A stretch of 64,000 nucleotides of DNA from Pseudomonas hamedanensis (GTDB taxonomy: Bacteria > Pseudomonadota > Gammaproteobacteria > Pseudomonadales > Pseudomonadaceae). The notes beneath the pieces were generated by a model. It saw only the letters and a list, made by a program, of their open reading frames with translations, was not told where the DNA came from and made no database searches. The position numbers and the translations under genes were made by a program. The stretch spans positions 2,440,501 through 2,504,500 of the forward strand of contig NZ_CP077091.1 of assembly GCF_014268595.2 (NCBI RefSeq). The letters run 5' to 3'. Shown one piece after another: positions 18,685 through 29,411 of this stretch; positions within the stretch are counted from its first letter, which is position 1; each line of letters begins with the position of its first letter.

Positions 18685-19623
18685 TCAACCAAACAACCAA
18701 TACCCCAACAACGTCAGCACCAGCACCGCCAACACCGGCCGCATCACGCGGTAGGCCTTGGGATGGCGGCGTTTCCACTGTTTGACCATGCCGCTGAACC
18801 GGTCGCTGAAACGCTTGCTCCAGGCATAAGCCTGATTGATACCGCCAACGCGTTCGTCATCGAGGTTCTGTGGCGCGGTGGCGCGGCCGAGCCAGCCGCT
18901 GATAAAGCGGTTGATGCGCGTCATGAAGCGGTTGCTCAGGGGACGTTCGATATCGCAGAAAAGGATCACGCGGGTCTGCTCGGTTTCATTCTTGACCCAA
19001 TGCACGTAGGTCTCGTCGAACATGACGTCTTCGCCGTCGCGCCAGGCATAGACCTGACCGTCGACGAAAATCCGGCAATCGTCGGAATTTGGCGTCGATA
19101 GCCCCAAGTGATAACGCAGCGAACCGGCGAAGGGGTCGCGGTGCGGATTGAGGTGACTGCCGCCCGGCAGCAAGGCGAACATCGCGCCTTTGACGTTGGG
19201 AATCGCACTGACCAGCGCCACGGTTTTCGGGCACAGCGCCTCGGCCGATGGCAGCGGTTTGTCGTACCACTTGAGGTAGAAACGCTTCCAGCCCTTCTTG
19301 AAGAACGAGCCGAAACCGGCGTCGTTGTTCTTCTCGGCGGCGCGTATATAGCCCTCGTCGAACAGGTGCATGGCTTCGTCGCGGATGGTTTGCCAGTTTT
19401 CGCGCAGGACATCGAGCTCAGGAAACTTGCTGCGATCCAGATACGGCTTGGACGGCACGCCCGAAAACAGGTACATCAAGGCGTTGTACGGGGCGAACAG
19501 CGCCGAGTGGTTGACGAACTGACGCAGGACCGGCAAACGCGCCCTGCCGCGCAAATGCACAAAGAGCGTGCTGCCCAGAAACAGCAACAGCACAAACGCC
19601 TTGGCGGCAAACGAAAAGGTCAT
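18685..19623 (-). CDS. lpxO: LpxO-like aspartyl/asparaginyl beta-hydroxylase family protein
   Basis: A 312-residue Fe(II)/2-oxoglutarate-dependent dioxygenase anchored by an N-terminal helix (residues ~5-22) and a C-terminal hydrophobic helix. The iron-binding HxD lies in NPHRDPF, with a second His in ETYVHWVKN and the 2-oxoglutarate Arg in TRVILFCD. Size and anchoring match LpxO, which 2-hydroxylates a secondary acyl chain of lipid A. The ATG at 19623 begins MTFSFAAKAFVLL; upstream frame is not family-like. The family also includes peptide hydroxylases, so the lipid A role is an inference from similarity. Confidence 0.85.
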   Translation of the reverse strand: MTFSFAAKAFVLLLFLGSTLFVHLRGRARLPVLRQFVNHSALFAPYNALMYLFSGVPSKPYLDRSKFPELDVLRENWQTIRDEAMHLFDEGYIRAAEKNNDAGFGSFFKKGWKRFYLKWYDKPLPSAEALCPKTVALVSAIPNVKGAMFALLPGGSHLNPHRDPFAGSLRYHLGLSTPNSDDCRIFVDGQVYAWRDGEDVMFDETYVHWVKNETEQTRVILFCDIERPLSNRFMTRINRFISGWLGRATAPQNLDDERVGGINQAYAWSKRFSDRFSGMVKQWKRRHPKAYRVMRPVLAVLVLTLLGYWLFG

Positions 19624-19810
19624 CAACAACTCCTTGAATAAAGACAACGCTGCACAATGCCCTTTACCCGACATGGCAGCCGGCCATGATAAACACTACC
19701 GGCCTCGGGAAAAACCCGCCTGACAGAAGATTCAGTATCAAGCGCTGCGCAACAAAGCATTTATTAACATGCGACTCCTGAACCCTGGCTGACCTGCATC
19801 AAAAAGCCTG

Positions 19811-19847
19811 AAAAATCGCAGCCGTCGGCAGCGCCTGTGGCTGCGAT
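19811..19847 (-). terminator. intrinsic terminator of cysK
   Basis: ATCGCAGCC and GGCTGCGAT form a 9-bp stem; on the minus strand a T5 run follows. It starts a few bases beyond the cysK stop. Confidence 0.8.
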
Positions 19848-19852
19848 CCTTT

Positions 19853-20827
<975 letters not shown>

Positions 20828-20966
20828 GGCTGGGTCCTTGTGCAGCGTTGAATTCAGCTTTTCAAGGTAAGCCTGTTGTCCATCACAGTCCAGTCGGGTC
20901 GAACGTCTGCAAATGCCGGCAGTCAATCGCATTGAGTCATCAAGGAACCCTGACCAAGGAACCATC

Positions 20967-22043
20967 ATGAAGCGTCGTTACAGTTGGCCGCTCTGGACCC
21001 TCGCCGGGGTCGTTGTGCTGCTGGTCGCCCTGCACATCGCCCTGCCTTATCTGGTGCGCGACTACCTCAATGACAAGCTGGCGGACATGGGCGATTACCG
21101 CGGCCAGATCACCGATGTCGATCTGGCGCTGTGGCGCGGCGCGTACAAAATCAACGGCCTGAAAATCGTCAAGGTCGACGGCAAGGTGCCGGTGCCCTTC
21201 GTCGACGCACCGCTGATCGACCTGTCAGTCAGCTGGCATTCACTGTGGTACGACCATGCCGTGGTCGCACAGGTGCAATTCCTCAACCCTGAGATCAACT
21301 TCGTCGATGGCGGCGCCAACAAACAGAACTCGCAGACCGGTCAGGGCACCGACTGGCGCGAGCAATTGGGCAAATTGTTGCCGATTACGCTCGATGAGGT
21401 GCAGATCAATGATGGTCGCATCACGTTCCGCAACTTCAACTCCAAACCGCCCGTCAACCTGAATGCCAGCAACGTCAACGCCAGTTTTTACAACCTGACC
21501 AACGTGGTCGACAAGGAGGGCAAGCGTGACGCCCGTTTCGAAGGCAAGGCCCTGTTGCTCGGCCACGCGCCAATGGAAACCACCGCGACATTCGACCCGC
21601 TGAGCAACTTCGAAAACTTCGAATTTCGCCTGCGCGCTCGCAACATCGAGCTCAAGCGCATGAACGACTTCGCCGCGGCCTACGGTAAATTCGATTTCAA
21701 TGCCGGCCACGGTGATGTGGTAATTGAAGCCAAGGCAGAGAACGCTCGCCTGACCGGCTATATCAAACCCCTGCTGCGCGACGTCGACGTGTTCAACTGG
21801 CAGCAGGACGTCGAGAACGAGAACAAGGGCCTGTTCCGCTCAATCTGGGAAGCATTGGTCGGCGGCACCGAAACTGCACTGAAAAACCAGAACAAAAACC
21901 AGTTCGCCACCCGCGTCGAACTCAGCGGCAATGTCCACCAGCAAAACGTCAACGCCTTCGAAGCGTTCTTGCAGATTTTGCGTAATGGATTTATCCAGGC
22001 CTTCAATGCGCGGTACGAGCGGCCGACGCCGGATGAGGGCTAA
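20967..22043 (+). CDS. DUF748/AsmA-like envelope protein
   Basis: A 358-residue protein with one N-terminal membrane helix (residues ~7-27) and a large periplasmic part. Repeated beta-rich stretches such as [37 protein letters not shown] and [12 protein letters not shown] fit the DUF748/AsmA-like family, large members of which form bridge-like lipid conduits. This one is short for that group. The ATG at 20967 has AAGGAACC upstream. No operon partner is evident; function inferred only by family. Confidence 0.82.
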   Translation: MKRRYSWPLWTLAGVVVLLVALHIALPYLVRDYLNDKLADMGDYRGQITDVDLALWRGAYKINGLKIVKVDGKVPVPFVDAPLIDLSVSWHSLWYDHAVVAQVQFLNPEINFVDGGANKQNSQTGQGTDWREQLGKLLPITLDEVQINDGRITFRNFNSKPPVNLNASNVNASFYNLTNVVDKEGKRDARFEGKALLLGHAPMETTATFDPLSNFENFEFRLRARNIELKRMNDFAAAYGKFDFNAGHGDVVIEAKAENARLTGYIKPLLRDVDVFNWQQDVENENKGLFRSIWEALVGGTETALKNQNKNQFATRVELSGNVHQQNVNAFEAFLQILRNGFIQAFNARYERPTPDEG

Positions 22044-22203
22044 GTTTTGCGGCTGACGACATATCGACCAGTGTCCTCAGCCGCTATTGATGAGCGCTGT
22101 TGCAGCGAATCCCAGCCTAGACAGGCCAATGAGAATACTGGCCATCCGCCGAGACTGAGTCAACATGTGACGCTCCATTCAGAGACTGAATAAGCCGTCT
22201 GCG

Positions 22204-22233
22204 TTCACAGTTGACCGGACTGCGCGTTATAGT
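22204..22233 (+). promoter_or_regulatory. possible sigma-70 promoter of the moxR-VWA pair
   Basis: TTCACA and TATAGT are separated by 18 bases, about 65 bases upstream of the MoxR start. The -35 is weak, the -10 is good. Confidence 0.4.
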
Positions 22234-22298
22234 CGGGCATCCGATTATTTCGCCCCGCCCTGCCCGCAAGGTCAGCGTTACCGTTCGAGGATTAACAG

Positions 22299-23144
22299 AT
22301 GAAGTTCGAAGGCACCCAGGCCTACGTCGCCACCGATGACCTGAAGCTGGCCGTCAACGCCGCCATCACCCTGGAGCGACCGCTGCTGGTCAAGGGCGAG
22401 CCGGGCACCGGCAAGACCATGCTTGCCGAGCAACTGGCCGAATCGTTCGGCGCTAGGCTGATCACCTGGCACATCAAGTCGACCACCAAGGCTCATCAAG
22501 GTCTGTACGAGTACGACGCGGTCAGCCGCTTGCGCGACTCGCAACTGGGCAATGAAAAAGTCCACGACGTGCGCAATTACCTGAAGAAGGGCAAGCTGTG
22601 GGAGGCCTTCGAGTCCGAGGAGCGGGTCATTCTGCTGATCGACGAAATCGACAAGGCCGACATCGAATTCCCCAACGACCTGCTGCAAGAACTCGACAAG
22701 ATGGAGTTCTACGTTTACGAGATCGACGAGACCATCAAGGCCAAAAAGCGCCCGATCATCATCATTACCTCCAACAACGAGAAAGAGCTGCCGGATGCGT
22801 TCCTGCGCCGCTGCTTCTTCCACTACATCGCGTTCCCCGACCGCACCACGCTGCAGAAAATCGTTGACGTGCATTACCCGGACATCAAAAAGGATCTGGT
22901 CAGCGAAGCGCTGGACGTGTTCTTCGACGTGCGCAAGGTGCCGGGCCTGAAGAAAAAGCCTTCGACATCGGAGCTGGTCGACTGGCTGAAGCTGCTGATG
23001 GCCGACAATATCGGCGAAGCGGTGCTGCGCGAGCGCGATCCGACCAAGGCGATTCCGCCGCTGGCAGGCGCGCTGGTAAAGAACGAGCAAGACGTGCAGT
23101 TGCTTGAGCGCCTTGCATTCATGAGCCGTCGCGGCTCTCGATAA
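22299..23144 (+). CDS. MoxR-family AAA+ ATPase
   Basis: A 281-residue AAA+ protein: Walker A GEPGTGKTM (residues ~31-39), Walker B VILLIDEIDKAD, sensor 1 IITSNNEKELPDAFLRRC. It is of the MoxR class, which works as a chaperone-like remodeller with VWA-domain partners, for example inserting metal or cofactors or maturing complexes. The next gene, 10 bases downstream, encodes such a partner, so this is a two-gene system. No oxidoreductase or other obvious client lies nearby. Start supported by the GAGGATT upstream. Confidence 0.93.
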   Translation: MKFEGTQAYVATDDLKLAVNAAITLERPLLVKGEPGTGKTMLAEQLAESFGARLITWHIKSTTKAHQGLYEYDAVSRLRDSQLGNEKVHDVRNYLKKGKLWEAFESEERVILLIDEIDKADIEFPNDLLQELDKMEFYVYEIDETIKAKKRPIIIITSNNEKELPDAFLRRCFFHYIAFPDRTTLQKIVDVHYPDIKKDLVSEALDVFFDVRKVPGLKKKPSTSELVDWLKLLMADNIGEAVLRERDPTKAIPPLAGALVKNEQDVQLLERLAFMSRRGSR

Positions 23145-23154
23145 GGCCATCGTC

Positions 23155-24333
23155 ATGCTGCTCAACCTGTTCAACGAAATGCGTGCAGCCAAGGTGCCGG
23201 TGTCGGTGCGCGAACTGCTCGACCTGATCAATGCGCTGAAACAGCGCGTGACCTTCGCCGATATGGACGAGTTTTATTACCTGTCGCGGGCGATTCTGGT
23301 GAAGGACGAGCGACATTTCGACAAGTTCGACCGGGCGTTCGGCGCCTACTTCAACGGTCTGGAGAAACTCGACGATCACTTGCAGGCGCTGATTCCCGAA
23401 GATTGGCTGCGCAAGGAATTCGAGCGTTCGCTGACCGACGAAGAACGCGCGCAAATCCAGTCCCTCGGCGGTCTGGACAAGCTGATTGAAGAATTCAAGA
23501 AGCGCCTGGAAGAACAGAAGGAACGCCACGCCGGCGGCAACAAATGGATCGGCACTGGCGGCACCAGCCCGTTCGGTTCCGGCGGTTTCAACCCCGAAGG
23601 CATTCGGGTAGGCGACGCCGGCAAGCGCCAGGGCAAAGCGGTAAAAGTCTGGGATCAGCGCGAGTACAAGAACCTCGACGACTCGGTGGAACTGGGCACG
23701 CGCAATATCAAGGTCGCCCTGCGCCGTTTACGCAAATTTGCCCGCCAGGGCGCGGCGGAAGAGCTCGACATCGACGGCACTATCGACCATACCGCCAAGG
23801 ATGCCGGCCTGCTGAACATCCAGATGCGCCCGGAGCGCCGCAACACGGTGAAGCTGTTGCTGCTGTTCGACATCGGCGGCTCGATGGACGCGCACGTGAA
23901 GATCTGCGAAGAGTTGTTCTCGGCGTGCAAGACGGAGTTCAAGCACTTGGAGTATTTCTATTTCCATAACTTCATTTATGAGTCGGTGTGGAAGAACAAC
24001 ATGCGCCGCACGTCCGAGCGCACCTCGACCCAGGATCTGCTGCACAAGTACGGCGCCGACTACAAAGTGATTTTCATCGGTGACGCCGCCATGGCGCCCT
24101 ATGAAATCACCCAGGCCGGCGGCAGTGTCGAGCATTGGAACGAAGAACCGGGTTATGTGTGGATGCAGCGCTTCATGGAGAAGTACAAGAAGCTCATCTG
24201 GATCAATCCATATCCTAAAGACACGTGGGGTTATACCTCCTCGACCAATATCGTGCGGGATCTGATCGAGGATCAGATGTATCCGTTGACGTTGCGCGGG
24301 CTTGAGGAAGGGATGCGGTTTCTTTCCAAATAA
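23155..24333 (+). CDS. VWA-domain (CoxE-like) protein
   Basis: A 392-residue soluble protein. The N-terminal half is helical and charged, with a Gly-rich linker near residue ~130; the C-terminal half is a von Willebrand A domain beginning VKLLLLFDIGGSMD. The MIDAS metal motif reads DxGxS rather than DxSxS, so the first Ser is replaced by Gly. It follows the MoxR ATPase by 10 bases and is almost certainly its co-expressed partner. It resembles the CoxE group, which takes part in CO-dehydrogenase maturation, but no cox genes are present here. Confidence 0.9.
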   Translation: MLLNLFNEMRAAKVPVSVRELLDLINALKQRVTFADMDEFYYLSRAILVKDERHFDKFDRAFGAYFNGLEKLDDHLQALIPEDWLRKEFERSLTDEERAQIQSLGGLDKLIEEFKKRLEEQKERHAGGNKWIGTGGTSPFGSGGFNPEGIRVGDAGKRQGKAVKVWDQREYKNLDDSVELGTRNIKVALRRLRKFARQGAAEELDIDGTIDHTAKDAGLLNIQMRPERRNTVKLLLLFDIGGSMDAHVKICEELFSACKTEFKHLEYFYFHNFIYESVWKNNMRRTSERTSTQDLLHKYGADYKVIFIGDAAMAPYEITQAGGSVEHWNEEPGYVWMQRFMEKYKKLIWINPYPKDTWGYTSSTNIVRDLIEDQMYPLTLRGLEEGMRFLSK

Positions 24334-24354
24334 TCCCGCTGGCTGGACCGACGC

Positions 24355-24420
24355 CTTCGCGAGCAGGCTCGCTCCCACACTGGAACGCATTTACCTGTGG
24401 GAGCGAGCCTGCTCGCGAAG
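24355..24420. repeat. REP doublet, family C
   Basis: Inverted CTTCGCGAGCAGGCTCGCTC units with a 16-base spacer, between the convergent VWA and pxpC genes. It shares the GCCTGCTCGCGA core with family A but uses GGGAGCGA in place of AGGAGTGA. Confidence 0.9.
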
Positions 24421-24423
24421 CTT

Positions 24424-25347
24424 TTAGCGATCTTCAAAGCGCTGCAAATACGCGACATGCTCGCGATGAGCCACTTCCTGCACCACCGGCCTCAATCTCA
24501 CCTTCGCCCCCGGCAGGCACTGCGCCAGCCGCGCCAATGCCAGCGGTGTCAACGCGCCCAGTCGCGGATATCCGCCAATGGTCTGCCGATCATTGAGCAA
24601 CACAATCGGCTGTCCGTCCGGCGGCACTTGCAATGCTCCTGACGGAATGCCCTCCGAAATCATCGGTAAGCCTTGGTAGTGCAGCGTCTTGCCCAGCAAA
24701 CGTATGCCCATGCGATCGGCGCGGCTGTCCAGCGTCCAGGCACTGTTGAAGACATCAAACAGACTCTGCCCGCTGAACTGACCAATCTGTGCGCCCAGTA
24801 CCAGATGCAGAGGTGTGTCCCTGGTGAAATCCGGCCGCAGCGCCAAAGGCACTTCACGCGCCGCCAGCCCTTCCCCGCCATAACCGAGCGTCGCTCCTTT
24901 GCCGAGCGGCGAACCCATCCCATCGAGACCGCCCAGTTCTTCGCGCACCACCGTGGCACGGCTGCCCAGCACCTGCGGCGCGGCAAAACCACCGGGCGCT
25001 GCGAGGTAGGCGCGAGCACCGAGCAAAGGCTGGGTGAGCCGCAATGTCTGCCCTTTCGCCAGTGCGAAACTGCGCCACGGCGCCAGCGGCTGGCCGTCGA
25101 TTTGCGCGCCAAGATCTGCCCCGGCCAGCGCCAGCAGGCAATCCTCCTCAGCCGTCACGGCGAACCCGCCGAGGGTGATTTCTACCACCGCGGCATCCAG
25201 CCCATTGCCCAGCAGCCAGTTGGCCCAGCTCATCGAACACCAGTCCGCCGCACCGCCCTGGGTCACGCCCAAATGCCGTACGCCAAACCGCCCGGCGTCT
25301 TGCAACAGGCACAGCGGTGTACTCGCTTCAATCGTCAGCCGACTCAT
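24424..25347 (-). CDS. pxpC: 5-oxoprolinase subunit C (biotin-dependent carboxyltransferase-like)
   Basis: A 307-residue protein of the AHS2/KipA family. Landmarks are TPLCLLQDAGRFGVRHLGVTQGG at the N-terminus, LGSRATVVREELGG, and SEGIPSGALQVPPDGQPIVLLNDRQTIGGYPR. Together with PxpA and PxpB it forms the ATP-dependent 5-oxoprolinase that opens 5-oxoproline (pyroglutamate) to glutamate. Its ATG overlaps the pxpB stop (ATGA). It is the last gene of the operon; a REP doublet follows. Confidence 0.93.
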   Translation of the reverse strand: MSRLTIEASTPLCLLQDAGRFGVRHLGVTQGGAADWCSMSWANWLLGNGLDAAVVEITLGGFAVTAEEDCLLALAGADLGAQIDGQPLAPWRSFALAKGQTLRLTQPLLGARAYLAAPGGFAAPQVLGSRATVVREELGGLDGMGSPLGKGATLGYGGEGLAAREVPLALRPDFTRDTPLHLVLGAQIGQFSGQSLFDVFNSAWTLDSRADRMGIRLLGKTLHYQGLPMISEGIPSGALQVPPDGQPIVLLNDRQTIGGYPRLGALTPLALARLAQCLPGAKVRLRPVVQEVAHREHVAYLQRFEDR

Positions 25348-26048
25348 GCCCGCGCCCCCAGTGGCGTGTCGTCGCCGCCCAGGTTTACGAATTCGGCGTG
25401 GTCGACCGCTTCGAAGCGTACCGTGTCGCCGGGCTGCATCAGGCTGTAACCGTCGCGATGGCGATCGAACAGTTTTGCCGGGGTGCGCCCGATCAGGTTC
25501 CAGCCACCGGGCGATACCACCGGATAAGCCGCCGTCTGTCGCTCGGCGATGCCGACGCTGCCGGCGGCGACTTTTTTGCGCGGTGTGTCCAGGCGTGGTG
25601 CTGCCAGAACTTCTTCGACCAGTCCCATGAAGGCAAACCCTGGCGCAAAACCGAGGGCGAACACTTGATACTCACGCGCACTGTGGCGACGAATCACCTC
25701 CTCCACCGCCAGCCCGCTGCGTTCGGCCAACAGGCTCAGTTCCGGGCCGACACTCAGGTCATACCAGACCGGCAAGACGTGACATCGGCCACCGGTTCGT
25801 GCAGTCGGCGACAGGTCGATCAACGCATCGGCGATCAGCTCTCGCGCCTGAGCCGGAGACAAAACCATCAAATCGTAATGCACCATCAACGTCGTATACG
25901 ACGGCACCAGATCGATGAGCTGTGCGCCGAACCCCACCCGCAAGCGCTCTGCAGCGGCGAGCATCCATGGCATGTTGACTTCGGCAATGTCGTCGAACAG
26001 ACGTAGCATCAGGCAGTCCACCGCCACGACTTCGATCCTTGGGTTCAT
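25344..26048 (-). CDS. pxpB: 5-oxoprolinase subunit B
   Basis: A 234-residue protein of the AHS1/KipI family. Diagnostic motifs are [26 protein letters not shown], the Pro/Arg stretch [14 protein letters not shown] and [12 protein letters not shown]. It is the PxpB subunit of the 5-oxoprolinase complex. Both ends overlap their neighbours by 4 bases (ATGA), which implies translational coupling pxpA-pxpB-pxpC and equal stoichiometry. Confidence 0.93.
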   Translation of the reverse strand: MNPRIEVVAVDCLMLRLFDDIAEVNMPWMLAAAERLRVGFGAQLIDLVPSYTTLMVHYDLMVLSPAQARELIADALIDLSPTARTGGRCHVLPVWYDLSVGPELSLLAERSGLAVEEVIRRHSAREYQVFALGFAPGFAFMGLVEEVLAAPRLDTPRKKVAAGSVGIAERQTAAYPVVSPGGWNLIGRTPAKLFDRHRDGYSLMQPGDTVRFEAVDHAEFVNLGGDDTPLGARA

Positions 26049-26797
26049 GACGCGCCCTGCGCATTCAGGGCTTGGCGGATACGCTGCACCGCGGCCACCG
26101 AGCTGGCATTGTCGCCGTGTACGCAGAGGGTATTGGCGCGCAAGTGTAAAGCGCTGCCATCGCTGGCAATGAGCTCGCCGCCACGGGCGATGGTCAAAGC
26201 TTGCGCGACGATGCTTTCGGGATCGTGATGCACCGCGCCCGGCAATTGCCGCGAAACCAGCCGGCCTGCGCTGTCGTAGGCGCGATCGGCGAAGGCTTCA
26301 AACCACAGCGTCACGCCGTGTTCATCGCCAATCTGCTGCGCCGCCGCGTTGTCACAGGTGGCCATCAGCATCAACGGCAGACTGCGGTCATAAGCGGCCA
26401 CGGCCTGAATGACCGCACGCAATTGCGCTGGATTGGCCATCATGTCGTTGTACATCGCGCCGTGGGGTTTGACGTAACTGACCCGTCCGCCCTGCGCCTT
26501 GCAGATGCCGTCGAGGGCGCCGATCTGGTAATGCAGGATGTCTTGCAGTTCCTGCGCGGAATACGCCATGGAGCGGCGACCGAAACCGACCAGATCCTGA
26601 TAGGCCGGGTGCGCGCCAATCTGCACACCGTGCCTGAGCGCCAGCGCCACGGTTTCGCGCATGATGCTCGGATCACCGGCATGGAAACCGCAGGCGACGT
26701 TGGCGCAATCGATGAAGGGCATGACCTCGGCATCCAGACCCATCGTCCAGCTGCCGAAGCTCTCGCCAATGTCGCAATTCAATAGCAGGCGGCTCAC
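26045..26797 (-). CDS. pxpA: 5-oxoprolinase subunit A (LamB/YcsF family)
   Basis: A 250-residue protein of the LamB/YcsF family: opening [12 protein letters not shown], then [31 protein letters not shown] and [12 protein letters not shown]. The GTG at 26797 is chosen because ACAGGAGTG lies just upstream and the conserved sequence starts there; a much longer frame that reads back through the MFS gene is spurious. It lies 62 bases after the MFS gene, which probably brings in the substrate. Confidence 0.93.
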   Translation of the reverse strand: MSRLLLNCDIGESFGSWTMGLDAEVMPFIDCANVACGFHAGDPSIMRETVALALRHGVQIGAHPAYQDLVGFGRRSMAYSAQELQDILHYQIGALDGICKAQGGRVSYVKPHGAMYNDMMANPAQLRAVIQAVAAYDRSLPLMLMATCDNAAAQQIGDEHGVTLWFEAFADRAYDSAGRLVSRQLPGAVHHDPESIVAQALTIARGGELIASDGSALHLRANTLCVHGDNASSVAAVQRIRQALNAQGAS

Positions 26798-26859
26798 GGT
26801 GAACACTCCTGTAGCTGCTTGTCTTTTTATCTGTAGGACAGTGCCCCGCAGGTTATCAG

Positions 26860-28146
26860 TTACTGCGCGTCGAGTTGCTTGCCCCGCGTCTCTGGCAGGC
26901 TCAACGCCGCGAGAATGACCACGCCGTAGGACACCGCCGCGAAGGCACCGATGCCCATGCTCAGCGGCACTTTCTGACTGAGCAGACCGATCAGCAGGGG
27001 AAACAGCGCTGCCAGCGCTCGACCGATGTTGTAGCAGAAGCCCTGTCCCGAACCGCGAATGCGCGTGGGGAACAGTTCGGTAAGAAACGCGCCCATGCCG
27101 CTGAATATGCCTGAGGCGAAGAAGCCCAGCGGAAAGCCCAGCCACAGCATCACACCGTTGCTGACCGGCATCTGGGTGTACAGCAACACAATGGTGAAGG
27201 ATCCGACGGCAAACAGGATGAAGTTTCTTTTGCGTCCCAACAGATCGGTCAGATAAGCGCTGACCACATAGCCGACGTAGGAGCCGACGATGACCATCGC
27301 CAGATAACCGCCAGTGCCAAGCACGCTCAAACCGCGCTCGTTTTTGAGGAAGGTTGGCAGCCAGGACGTGATCGCGTAGTAACCGCCCAGCGCGCCGGTG
27401 GTCAGCAACGAAGCGCGAAAGGTCGTGAAGAGCATGCCCGGGGCAAAAATCTCGTAGAACTTCGCTGGATTCTCAGGCGTTTGCGCGGCTTTGGCTTGGC
27501 GATAGATCTCCGGATCTTTCACCAATCGACGGACGAAAATCACGAACACCGCCGGCACGATGCCGAGGATGAACAGCGCGCGCCAGGCATCTTCCGGTGG
27601 CAACACCGAAAACAGCAGCGCATACAGAATCGCCGTCAGGCCCCAGCCCAGCGCCCAGCCAGATTGCACCATGCCCACCGCTTTGCCGCGATCCTGGGCG
27701 CGGATCACTTCACCGATCAGCACGGCGCCGGCGGTCCACTCGCCACCAAAACCGAAGCCCATCAGGGTGCGGGCGATCAACAGTTGTTCGTAGTTTTGCG
27801 CGAAGCCGCAGAGAAAGGTGAAGAAGGCAAACCACAGCACGGTCAGTTGCAGGGTGCGCACGCGACCAATGCGGTCAGAGAGAATACCGGCGACCCAGCC
27901 GCCAATGGCCGAGGCGATCAGTGTGCTGGTGTGGATCAGCCCGGCTTCACCGGTGGTGATGCCCCACATTGCAATCAGCGTCGGCACGACGAAGCTGAGC
28001 ATCTGCGTGTCCATGCCATCCAGGCCATAGCCGATCTTGCAGCTCCAGAAAGTCCGGCGCTCCTGCTGATTGATGTTGCGATACCAGTCGAACGGCCCCG
28101 GACGTGCCGCAGGCTTGGGTAAAGGGACGGTGTCTGGAGCACTCAT
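26860..28146 (-). CDS. MFS transporter linked to the 5-oxoprolinase genes
   Basis: A 428-residue, 12-helix major-facilitator protein. Motif A-like sequence [18 protein letters not shown] follows helix 2, [16 protein letters not shown] is in helix 5, and DLLGRKRN follows helix 8, as in the sugar/aromatic-acid and metabolite:H+ symporters. The ATG at 28146 begins [13 protein letters not shown]. Being first in the operon with pxpABC and divergent from a LysR gene, it probably imports 5-oxoproline or a related carboxylate; that is inference from position only. Confidence 0.88.
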   Translation of the reverse strand: MSAPDTVPLPKPAARPGPFDWYRNINQQERRTFWSCKIGYGLDGMDTQMLSFVVPTLIAMWGITTGEAGLIHTSTLIASAIGGWVAGILSDRIGRVRTLQLTVLWFAFFTFLCGFAQNYEQLLIARTLMGFGFGGEWTAGAVLIGEVIRAQDRGKAVGMVQSGWALGWGLTAILYALLFSVLPPEDAWRALFILGIVPAVFVIFVRRLVKDPEIYRQAKAAQTPENPAKFYEIFAPGMLFTTFRASLLTTGALGGYYAITSWLPTFLKNERGLSVLGTGGYLAMVIVGSYVGYVVSAYLTDLLGRKRNFILFAVGSFTIVLLYTQMPVSNGVMLWLGFPLGFFASGIFSGMGAFLTELFPTRIRGSGQGFCYNIGRALAALFPLLIGLLSQKVPLSMGIGAFAAVSYGVVILAALSLPETRGKQLDAQ

Positions 28147-28304
28147 GGCAAATCTCCGCAGGTTTTTATTGGTCTTGTTCGCAGCCCCGACGACGCCTAT
28201 CGTGGGAACCGGATGCGCCGATTTTTCGTCGCCCCGCCCTGCGCCGTCCAACGAATAAAAACCCGCCTTAGGCATAAGAAAAATTTGTCACCCGAGCCTT
28301 GCCC

Positions 28305-29219
28305 ATGAACCTGAAGTTTCTCGAGACCTTTGTCTGGGTCGCCCGACTGAAGAGTTTTCGCCTGACCGCCGACAAGCTGTTCACCACCCAGGCGTCGATT
28401 TCCAGCCGCATTGCGGTGCTTGAGGGCGAGCTGGGGGTCAAGCTGTTTCTGCGCGATTCGCGAGGTGTCAGCCTGACGCCAGAAGGTCTGAAAGTGCTGG
28501 ACTATGCCGAGCAGATGCTCGACACCATGGCGGCGTTGAAACAGTCGATCGAGACCCGTTCGAGCAAGGTCGGCCGGGTGCGCATCGGTGTGATGGACAC
28601 GGTCATCCATACCTGGCTCAGCCCGTTGGTGGCGCAGATCACCGATCTGTATCCGCGGCTGGAAATCGAACTGGTGGCCGATACCGCGCTGAATCTCTGC
28701 GATCAGCTGCAAAAAGGCTTTCTCGATATCATTCTGCAGACCGACCTGGTACGTCATGAAAGCGTGCGCAGCCTGGAATTGGCCAGCCATCCGCTGGGCT
28801 GGATTGTCGCCAGCAACTCGATCTACAACCGCGACTACGCCGACCTCGCCGAACTGGCGCAGGAGCGGATCATCACCTACTCGAAAAACTCACGACCGCA
28901 CCAGGACATACTCGCGCTGATGCAGGCCAACGGCATCATGGCACCGCGCTTGAACTGCGTGAATTCGGTGTCGGCGATTACCCGATTGCTGCGTGATGGT
29001 TTTGGTATTGGCGCGCTGCCACCGGTGCTGGTGGCTGAAGAGCTGGCGCGCGGGGAATTGACCTTGCTCGACATCGATCAGCGACCGGAGAATCTGCCAG
29101 TGGTGGTGTCGTGGCGGGTCGGGGTTGAGTGGGTCGAGGAAATTGTGACGTTGTGTCAGCAGGTGCTGGCGGGGTATGCGCACAAGATGGGCAAGGACTG
29201 CATCACCCTCACTGACTGA
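28305..29219 (+). CDS. LysR-family regulator, divergent from the MFS-pxp operon
   Basis: A 304-residue regulator. The N-terminal winged HTH is clear (FVWVARLKSFRLTADKLFTTQASISSRIAVLEGELGVKLF), followed by the linker helix and an effector domain with ALPPVLVAEELARGEL. The ATG at 28305 is preferred over a TTG two codons earlier. The 158-base divergent gap to the MFS gene is where LysR proteins usually bind, so it likely controls 5-oxoproline uptake and breakdown. Not tested here. Confidence 0.9.
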   Translation: MNLKFLETFVWVARLKSFRLTADKLFTTQASISSRIAVLEGELGVKLFLRDSRGVSLTPEGLKVLDYAEQMLDTMAALKQSIETRSSKVGRVRIGVMDTVIHTWLSPLVAQITDLYPRLEIELVADTALNLCDQLQKGFLDIILQTDLVRHESVRSLELASHPLGWIVASNSIYNRDYADLAELAQERIITYSKNSRPHQDILALMQANGIMAPRLNCVNSVSAITRLLRDGFGIGALPPVLVAEELARGELTLLDIDQRPENLPVVVSWRVGVEWVEEIVTLCQQVLAGYAHKMGKDCITLTD

Positions 29220-29229
29220 CCACATCCCG

Positions 29230-29360
29230 CGGCGAGGGGATTTATCCCCGCTCGGCTGCGCAGCAGTCGTCATTACGGCCAATGCGATCTTTCAGAGGCA
29301 CCGCAGTTGCAGGTTTTGGGGCTGCTGCGCAGCCCAACGGGGATAAATCCCCTCGCCACA
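29230..29360. repeat. REP doublet, family B
   Basis: GGCGAGGGGATTTATCCCCG and its inverse flank GGCTGCGCAGCAGTCG and GGGCTGCTGCGCAGCCC elements, between the convergent LysR and DUF2937 genes. A short AGAATCCCC motif is repeated twice just right of it. Confidence 0.88.
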
Positions 29361-29411
29361 GAATCCCCCTGCCACAGAATCCCCTCTTGACTCAGCGGAT
29401 TGTCTTAAGCC

